NCBI GenBank assembly: GCA_902812345.1
Contig: CADDZM010000005.1
Coordinates: 1 to 43,152 of the forward strand
DNA from: Chloroflexota bacterium
GTDB taxonomy: Bacteria > Chloroflexota > Chloroflexia > Chloroheliales > Chloroheliaceae
Length of the DNA: 43,152 bases
Direction of reading: 5' to 3'
The notes under the pieces were generated by a model that worked only from the letters and a program-made list of their open reading frames with translations, ran no database searches and had not been told where the DNA came from. Both the position numbers and the translations under genes were made by a program. This document shows, in pieces, positions 38,368-43,152 of this stretch (position 1 is its first letter; each line of letters starts with the position of its first letter).

Positions 38368-39783
38368 CTAACGGCGGTAGCGGGCCTTGCCTTCGCCCCG
38401 GTCCTTGTTCAGCTTGCGGTTCAGGTGCAAACCTTCCAGGATAAACTCGACCGCGGATGCTACCGTGACCGGGCTGCCCTGCGCGTGGAGCTTGGCGACG
38501 GCCTTTTTAAGTTCGGCGACCTCGGCGGCCTGGTGGACGTATTCCATTGAAGGCATCAGTTCGGACGCTTCCATGTTAAGCCCGGCGTCGAAACCGCGAA
38601 TGAGTTGCTCGAACTCGACCGTGTTGAAGTAGCGGTTGAAGGTGGTGACGATAGCCTTTTGAATCAGCTTTTCGACCACGCGCTCTTCTTTGTTGTCGCC
38701 CACGGTTTCAAGCTCGATTTTCCCGGCGGTGCTGCTGACAATCGCGTGCAGGTCGGCGATACGCGGCGAGGCGGCTCGCTCACCCAACCGGATAGCCCGG
38801 CGCAGCGAATTACTCATAATATTCTCGTAATTGCTGATGGTCACGCGGGCGCTCACACCGCTGCGCTGGCTGATGTCCGGGCTGCGGCGGGCTTCGTGGG
38901 TAATCTCGGCGATGATTTCCTTCATGAACTGCGGCACCATCAGTTCAATCCCCTCGGTCTTGAACTGCATGGCTTCCTGCTCAATGATGCGGATTTCATG
39001 CTCGATAGTGCGCGGGTAGTGGGTCCGAATCTCGCTGCCGAAGCGGTCTTTGAGCGGCGTTACAATCCGGCCGCGATTGGTGTAATCTTCCGGGTTGGCC
39101 GAGGCCACCACGAATACATCCAGGTCGAGGCGGATTTTGTAACCGCGAATCTGGACATCCCGCTCTTCCATGATGTTTAGCATACCAACCTGGATACGCT
39201 CTGCCAGGTCAGGCAGTTCGTTCAGGGCGAAAATGCCCCGGTTGGTGCGCGGGATTAAGCCGTAGTGAATGGTCAGTTCGTCCGAGAGATAGCGTCCTTC
39301 GGCAACTTTAATCGGGTCCACCTCGCCGATAAGGTCGGAAATTGTAATGTCGGGCGTGGCTAACTTTTCGCCGTAACGCCGCTCGCGAGGCAGCCATTCC
39401 ACCGGGGTCTGGTCGCCAAGCTCGGCGATAATCGCCCGGGCCTGCGCCGAGATAGGCCGCAGGGGGTCGTCGTTAAGGTCGCCTCCGGTCACGACCGGGA
39501 CTTCGGGGTCGAGCAAGTTTATCAGGCTGCGAGCGATACGGGTTTTGGCCTGGCCGCGTTCGCCCAGGAAGACAATGTCCTGGCCGGACAGAATAGCGTT
39601 TTCAATCTGAGGGATAACGGTTTCCTCGTATCCGATAATGCCGGGGAAAATATCGTCACCCTTTTTCATCTTCTCAATAAGGTTCTTGCGCATCTCTTCT
39701 TTGACGGTAAGCGGTTGATAGCCGCTCTGGCGCAGTTCGCCAAGTGTAGCAGGTTTATTTTTAGAGTCGACAGGCGCAGTCAT
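38368..39783 (-). CDS. AAA+ ATPase of the magnesium-chelatase ChlI-like/MoxR group
   Basis: The 471-residue ATPase has Walker A GERGQAKT (74-81), a Walker B-like IFALNELPDLAERIQ with Asn replacing the usual Asp, sensor 1 in VVASANPEDYTNRG, and arginine-finger-like RFGSEIRTHYP. The family co-occurs with a downstream VWA protein, here 35 bases away on the same transcript. AAGGAGAA precedes the ATG at a spacing of about ten. The likely role is a chaperone-like ATPase that acts with the VWA partner to assemble or activate an unknown client. Sigma54 activator signatures such as GAFTGA are not seen. Confidence 0.87.
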   Translation of the reverse strand: MTAPVDSKNKPATLGELRQSGYQPLTVKEEMRKNLIEKMKKGDDIFPGIIGYEETVIPQIENAILSGQDIVFLGERGQAKTRIARSLINLLDPEVPVVTGGDLNDDPLRPISAQARAIIAELGDQTPVEWLPRERRYGEKLATPDITISDLIGEVDPIKVAEGRYLSDELTIHYGLIPRTNRGIFALNELPDLAERIQVGMLNIMEERDVQIRGYKIRLDLDVFVVASANPEDYTNRGRIVTPLKDRFGSEIRTHYPRTIEHEIRIIEQEAMQFKTEGIELMVPQFMKEIIAEITHEARRSPDISQRSGVSARVTISNYENIMSNSLRRAIRLGERAASPRIADLHAIVSSTAGKIELETVGDNKEERVVEKLIQKAIVTTFNRYFNTVEFEQLIRGFDAGLNMEASELMPSMEYVHQAAEVAELKKAVAKLHAQGSPVTVASAVEFILEGLHLNRKLNKDRGEGKARYRR

Positions 39784-40135
39784 GTGGGTAGTTCTCCTTC
39801 AGGGCCAAAAACCGACACTTCTAAAGAAATGGGAGATAAAAGGAGGCGGCAGATGGCTTCTTACACTATTACAAAATAAATTAAAAAACTGACGTTAAAA
39901 GGATTTACGTGGAAAGATTCGGAGCAAGTTCGCTATCAGAAAAGCTCCCTCAAATAAAAGGTTCACCTTTCAAGTGCCAGGTGTTGGCAAGGTTGGGACT
40001 GACTGTTCTATGGACTAACTTTACTCTTTTCTGGCTAAATGTCAATAACTCCGGCGATTTAATGGGCAGTAGTAAGCACGCAAAATACCCGGGAGTTCAT
40101 ACGCGCCCTTGAAATTGAGAAAAGCAAATAAAAAT

Positions 40136-40152
40136 TGTCATCTAAATGTCAT
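40136..40152 (+). promoter_or_regulatory. TGTCAT direct repeat, OmpR-type candidate site
   Basis: TGTCAT at 40136-40141 and 40147-40152 are spaced 11 bp start to start, the spacing used by OmpR/PhoB-family dimers. It sits about 37 bases upstream of the -35 of the kinase gene. A related AAATGTCA is at 40037-40044. Confidence 0.35.
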
Positions 40153-40188
40153 TTTCAGGTGTTAAATTCTAACTGGCGGGTTAAAGGC

Positions 40189-40217
40189 TTGACGGCAGGG
40201 TTTACTTTTTATATTGT
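40189..40217 (+). promoter_or_regulatory. Promoter of the HAMP sensor kinase gene
   Basis: TTGACG (40189-40194), a 17-base spacer and TATTGT (40212-40217). The leader would be about 40 bases. Confidence 0.55.
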
Positions 40218-40261
40218 GGCATGACCAATCGTTATAAACAATTAAGGCTTTCCAGGCGAAG

Positions 40262-41872
40262 ATGAAAAACACGAAGAATCCCACAACCCGGAAGAGTTTT
40301 AACGGACGGCTAGCCCGCCTGCTGCATAGCGTGCGTTTTCGCCTGAGCCTCTGGTACGTGGTTATCCTGGCGATTGTATTGATTATCTTTGGTGTCGTTA
40401 TTTTTTCGGTGGAGGCGGCCAGTTTAACAGGTGAAATTGATGCGGAGTTAAAATTTGTCACCGAAAAAATACCCCAGGCTTTAGCTACAGACCCCGGCAC
40501 TTTTAAGCTAAACGAGCAGATAACCCAAATTTTGAACCAGATTCTCGGGCAAAAAAATTTGCCGATACCTGAACCGGTCCGTAGCCAGTTACAGGGTATT
40601 CCTCTTATTTCAAATCTTTTCCAGGGAAAATATATACTGGCTCTGTTGGATAAAGAGGGCCAGGTAACCCAATCGCTGGGCGCATTTGATAAAAGCCAGC
40701 TTGAAAGGTTGCAACAATTTGTAGCTGACCACTCAAAAAGGGCCAGCTTTGAGGTTTATACCGTAACCGCGCCGCCCGGCAGCGACCAATCGAGCAGCCA
40801 GCCCGACGAGGATTACCGGGTCTATATTTTCCCGGTGAGCCAGCCCAACGGCGTAAGCGGGACAATTGTGGTGGGTTTACCCTGGGAAGGAGCGGCAACC
40901 CTGCGGGTGCTGCTTATTGCCCTGCTCTTAACCGGGGCTATCACGTTGGCCCTGGCTGCCGCCGGGGGTTACTGGCTGGCAAGCCAGGCCATGCGCCCGG
41001 TCAGCGACATTACCCGGACTGCCCGCAATATCAGCGAAACCGATTTAAGCCGCCGCCTCAACAACCCGCGCCAGGACGAAATCGGCGAACTGGCCGGGAC
41101 TTTCGACCAGATGCTGGGCCGGTTGCAATCAGCCTTCGAGCGGCAGCGCCAATTTACCGCCGACGCCAGCCACGAATTGCGCACGCCCCTGACGATAATA
41201 AGCCTGGAAGTCAACCGCTCCCTGGCTCGGCCCCGGTCGCCGGGCGAATATATAAAAGCTCTCGAAGTTATCCAGGTCGAAAATGAATATATGACGCACC
41301 TGGTCGAAGATTTGCTGGTCCTGGCGAGGGCAGATGCCGGGCAGGTTAATTTGCAGACCGAAGCTTTGGACCTGAGCGACCTCGCATTGGAAGTGGCGGA
41401 ACGCCTCCAACCGCTGGCCGAGCAGCAGGGAATTCACCTCTTAACCGGGGAGTTACCCGAAATCCTGCTGCGGGGGGACCGCCACTATCTGACCCAGATG
41501 CTGGCGAACCTGGTCGAAAACGCCATCAAATATACAGCCGGGACGGGTGATACCGTGCGGATTGCGACTGGTTCTGAAACGGCTGCCGGGCAGAGGTGGG
41601 CCTGGTTGCGGGTTAGCGATAACGGCCCCGGCATTGCACCCGGTGATTTGCCGCACCTGTTCGACCGCTTTTACCAGGCTGACCCCTCTCGCACAGCGGC
41701 CCTGGTCGGCACCGCAACCCCTCCCTCAACCGCCGCCGAAGACCGGGTGCGCGGTAGTGGGCTTGGTCTTTCGATAGTCAAATGGGTGGTAGAGGCGCAC
41801 CGGGGAACGATTACCGCCGCTAGCCGGCCCGGAAAGGGCGCGACTTTCGAAGCGCGCCTGCCCCTCGGTTAA
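40262..41872 (+). CDS. HAMP-domain sensor histidine kinase
   Basis: The 536-residue kinase has two membrane helices (about 27-50 and 214-239) flanking an extracytoplasmic sensor domain (about 51-213). A HAMP linker (240-292) follows, then HisKA with His304 in FTADASHELRTPLT and an ATPase domain: QMLANLVENAIKYT (N box), SDNGPGIAPGDLPHLFDRFY (G1/F), and GSGLGLSIVKWVVEAH (G2). A short Ala/Thr/Pro insert sits between the F and G2 boxes, in the ATP-lid region. It is unusual in having no response regulator next to it. The short AGG before ATG 40262 is the likely SD. The signal it senses is unknown. Confidence 0.93.
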   Translation: MKNTKNPTTRKSFNGRLARLLHSVRFRLSLWYVVILAIVLIIFGVVIFSVEAASLTGEIDAELKFVTEKIPQALATDPGTFKLNEQITQILNQILGQKNLPIPEPVRSQLQGIPLISNLFQGKYILALLDKEGQVTQSLGAFDKSQLERLQQFVADHSKRASFEVYTVTAPPGSDQSSSQPDEDYRVYIFPVSQPNGVSGTIVVGLPWEGAATLRVLLIALLLTGAITLALAAAGGYWLASQAMRPVSDITRTARNISETDLSRRLNNPRQDEIGELAGTFDQMLGRLQSAFERQRQFTADASHELRTPLTIISLEVNRSLARPRSPGEYIKALEVIQVENEYMTHLVEDLLVLARADAGQVNLQTEALDLSDLALEVAERLQPLAEQQGIHLLTGELPEILLRGDRHYLTQMLANLVENAIKYTAGTGDTVRIATGSETAAGQRWAWLRVSDNGPGIAPGDLPHLFDRFYQADPSRTAALVGTATPPSTAAEDRVRGSGLGLSIVKWVVEAHRGTITAASRPGKGATFEARLPLG

Positions 41873-42026
41873 TCCATGCCCCAGCCTATTATAAGAAAAC
41901 CCTAATTTCCCCTGCTTCGAGAGAAATTTGGGGGAGATCGACGGTTCCAAACCTTCATTTGCTCGATAATATAAGCGCAGTTAAACTTTTAAAAGCCTTG
42001 ATTTGTGGCTCACTACGGAGGAAATC

Positions 42027-42608
42027 ATGCGAAATATCGTTGTATCAGAATTTGTATCGTTAGACAATGTCATTCAAGCGCCTGGTGGCCCGGAGGAAGA
42101 TACCGAAGGCGGCTTCACCCAGGGCGGTTGGACCTGGCCGTACTGGCATGATGACATTGGCGCGCACTTCTTTCAAGCCATCACGCAGAGTGATACTTTG
42201 CTTCTAGGACGCAAAACCTGGCAAATCCACGGCGGTGCCTTTGAACCAATGCCCGCCGGGGACAGCTTTGGCGATATAATGAATTCAATGCCGAAATATG
42301 TAGTTTCTACCACACTGACGACACCTTCGGCCTGGCGCAACTCAACGGTGATTAGCGGCAATGTTGTCGAGAAAATCCGCGCCTTGAAAGCGCAACCTGG
42401 CAAAAACATCATGATTGATGGCAGTAGCGTCCTGATTCATACCCTGGCCGAAAATGACCTGGTTGACGAATATAACCTGCATGTCTACCCGGTTGTACTT
42501 GGCGGCGGCAAAAAGCTTTTTCCTGAGGGTTTGCGGGTTAATCTTCGCCTGGTCGAATCCACACCCCTACCGTCAGGCGTTGTGTTCATGCGCTACGTGC
42601 GCACGTGA
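42027..42608 (+). CDS. Dihydrofolate reductase-family protein (RibD C-terminal-like)
   Basis: The 193-residue protein resembles the YyaP/YwjB branch of the DHFR/RibD C-terminal superfamily: VSEFVSLDNVIQAPGGPEED, LLLGRKTWQIHG, KYVVSTTL, the NADPH-loop-like MIDGSSVLIHTLAENDLVDEY, and VLGGGKKLF. It probably reduces a small molecule with NAD(P)H; the substrate is not known, and the protein should not be read as true DHFR. I use ATG 42027, since GGAGGAAATC lies just before it, rather than the in-frame GTG at about 42003. It ends 29 bases before a hairpin terminator. Confidence 0.88.
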   Translation: MRNIVVSEFVSLDNVIQAPGGPEEDTEGGFTQGGWTWPYWHDDIGAHFFQAITQSDTLLLGRKTWQIHGGAFEPMPAGDSFGDIMNSMPKYVVSTTLTTPSAWRNSTVISGNVVEKIRALKAQPGKNIMIDGSSVLIHTLAENDLVDEYNLHVYPVVLGGGKKLFPEGLRVNLRLVESTPLPSGVVFMRYVRT

Positions 42609-42636
42609 TAAGCTGAAAACTAATCCTGTATTTAAT

Positions 42637-42675
42637 AAAACAGCGAACCTTGAAGTCTTGTGGGTTCGCCGTTTT
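42637..42675. terminator. Terminator after the DHFR-family gene
   Basis: GCGAACC (42643-42649) pairs with GGTTCGC (42663-42669), and flanking AAAAC/GTTTT (42637-42641/42671-42675) extends the stem with one mismatch. T-rich sequence follows. Confidence 0.65.
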
Positions 42676-42781
42676 GGTTTATTTTGATTATCAGCCCGGC
42701 CTGAAAGCGGGGTAGCACCCCATTAAACGGTGAAAAACAGGAAAAGTTGAAATAAAAGCGTTCATCTGGCAAAATTTGGTT

Positions 42782-43152
42782 ATGAATACAAAAGAACCAA
42801 TACCGATGAACGCTGGGGAGCAATTCTGCTCTTACCAGCATTGTCCCAAAAGGGGACTGAAAAAGCAAGGTAACATCACCATTCACGACCGAGTGCGCCA
42901 GCGTTACCGCTGTAAAGTCTGTGGTAAAACCTTTAGCGAACGCACCGGCACCGTGTTCGAAGGGTTGCGTAAGCCCCAGACCTTAATTCTTGTGGTGGTT
43001 ACATTACTCACCTTTGGTTGTCCCATCCAGGCCATCGTCGCCGCTTTTGGGCTGGACGAACGCACCGTCGCCGATTGGCGCGACCGGGCCGGTCAGCATT
43101 GTCAAAAGGTCCATGAGGCGTTGGTGGTGCACCAAAGCCTCGACTTACAACA
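42782..43152 (+). CDS. IS1-like transposase, N-terminal part, cut by the window end
   Basis: The frame starts MNTKEPIPMNAGEQFCSYQH at ATG 42782 and is still open at the last base (123 codons). Four Cys (residues 16, 21, 44, 47) around RVRQRYRCKVCGKTFSERTGT form the zinc ribbon found at the start of IS1-family and related transposases. A helix-turn-helix follows (IVAAFGLDERTVADWRDRAG). The DDE catalytic part would be beyond 43152. No SD is obvious. The left terminal repeat should lie in 42676-42781, where an imperfect palindrome GGGGT-agc-ACCCC (42709-42721) is seen, but one end alone cannot define it. Confidence 0.8.
   Translation, partial: MNTKEPIPMNAGEQFCSYQHCPKRGLKKQGNITIHDRVRQRYRCKVCGKTFSERTGTVFEGLRKPQTLILVVVTLLTFGCPIQAIVAAFGLDERTVADWRDRAGQHCQKVHEALVVHQSLDLQ

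Larger units (their letters stand above)
39784..40261. other. 480-base gap between AAA gene and HAMP kinase
   Basis: No reliable gene is present. A short + frame from GTG 39909 (67 residues) has AAAGGA upstream, but its composition is not coding-like. The gap holds a small palindrome AAAGGT-tc-ACCTTT (39957-39970), TGTCAT direct repeats at 40136-40141 and 40147-40152, and a kinase promoter at 40189-40217. Confidence 0.4.

Noticed and set aside
39909..40112. 67-residue + frame from GTG in the 39.8-40.3 kb gap
   Set aside because: An AAAGGA is nearby, but composition is not coding-like, there is no family match and no neighbour to support it. Kept as a possibility only.
1..43152. CRISPR arrays, tRNA or rRNA genes, prophage
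   Set aside because: The tandem repeats have no spacers of CRISPR type. No cloverleaf with a TTC-loop, no rRNA stretch, and no phage structural genes were found.

Overview
The window is a gene-dense bacterial chromosome segment. Coding DNA looks GC-rich and intergenic gaps AT-rich; composition was judged by eye, not computed. The gene set suggests a Chloroflexota-type bacterium, though this is inference and no marker gene settles it. The supporting signs are a Gram-positive-style LexA box (GAAC-N4-GTTC), a DUF4446 gene, a DICT sensory domain, an AAA/VWA pair of the ChlI/COG4867 type, a CruF-family carotenoid protein, and no outer-membrane assembly genes. Sigma70-like promoters are easy to see (TTGACA/TATAAT and extended -10), and TTG and GTG starts are common.

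Layout: 0.25-1.25 kb, a DUF92 membrane protein and a 31-residue Lys/Pro microprotein on +. 1.4-3.7 kb, an operon on - with a MenE-like acyl-CoA ligase and an AadA-like nucleotidyltransferase. 3.9-7.2 kb, a + strand glycan cluster: WecG/TagA glycosyltransferase, zinc-finger membrane protein, and heptose kinase and adenylyltransferase (rfaE1/rfaE2). 7.4-9.5 kb, SOS genes on -: an S24 LexA paralogue without a visible HTH, and lexA, each with its own LexA box. 9.7-13.2 kb, an L,D-transpeptidase and a MocR-type regulator on -. 13.4-14.6 kb, a GNAT and a PNPOx-like flavoprotein. 15.0-19.4 kb, YqeY, a membrane-anchored protein, an MscS channel, and a nadD-tatD-MazG-like run. 19.4-23.1 kb, a LysR regulator, a translationally coupled DICT-domain/methyltransferase pair, and purB. 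23.3-24.7 kb, a proline-rich small protein, a NUDIX hydrolase, and recR.

25.0-30.6 kb carries two carotenoid genes (a plant/cyanobacterial-type phytoene desaturase and a CruF-family protein) around DUF952, GNAT and pgk genes. 30.6-35.5 kb has a large receiver-GAF-PAS-kinase protein and an S11 D,D-peptidase fused to a transmembrane segment, a low-complexity region and a TPR-like end. 35.7-39.8 kb has DUF4446 (+) and the AAA-ATPase/VWA operon (-). 40.3-42.6 kb has a HAMP sensor kinase and a DHFR-family reductase. The window ends inside an IS1-like transposase gene.

Themes are envelope building (transpeptidase, D,D-peptidase, glycosyltransferase, nucleotide-activated heptose, MscS), the DNA-damage response, carotenoid/quinone chemistry, and housekeeping. 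The most interesting unexplained signals are: the SOS-boxed S24 protein lacking an HTH; an inverted/direct triple repeat upstream of the desaturase; a dispersed 14-mer found in three intergenic gaps; phased A-tract tandem repeats before purB; competing hairpins between the D,D-peptidase and the kinase; two microproteins with strong ribosome-binding sites; and a probable leaderless glycosyltransferase mRNA.
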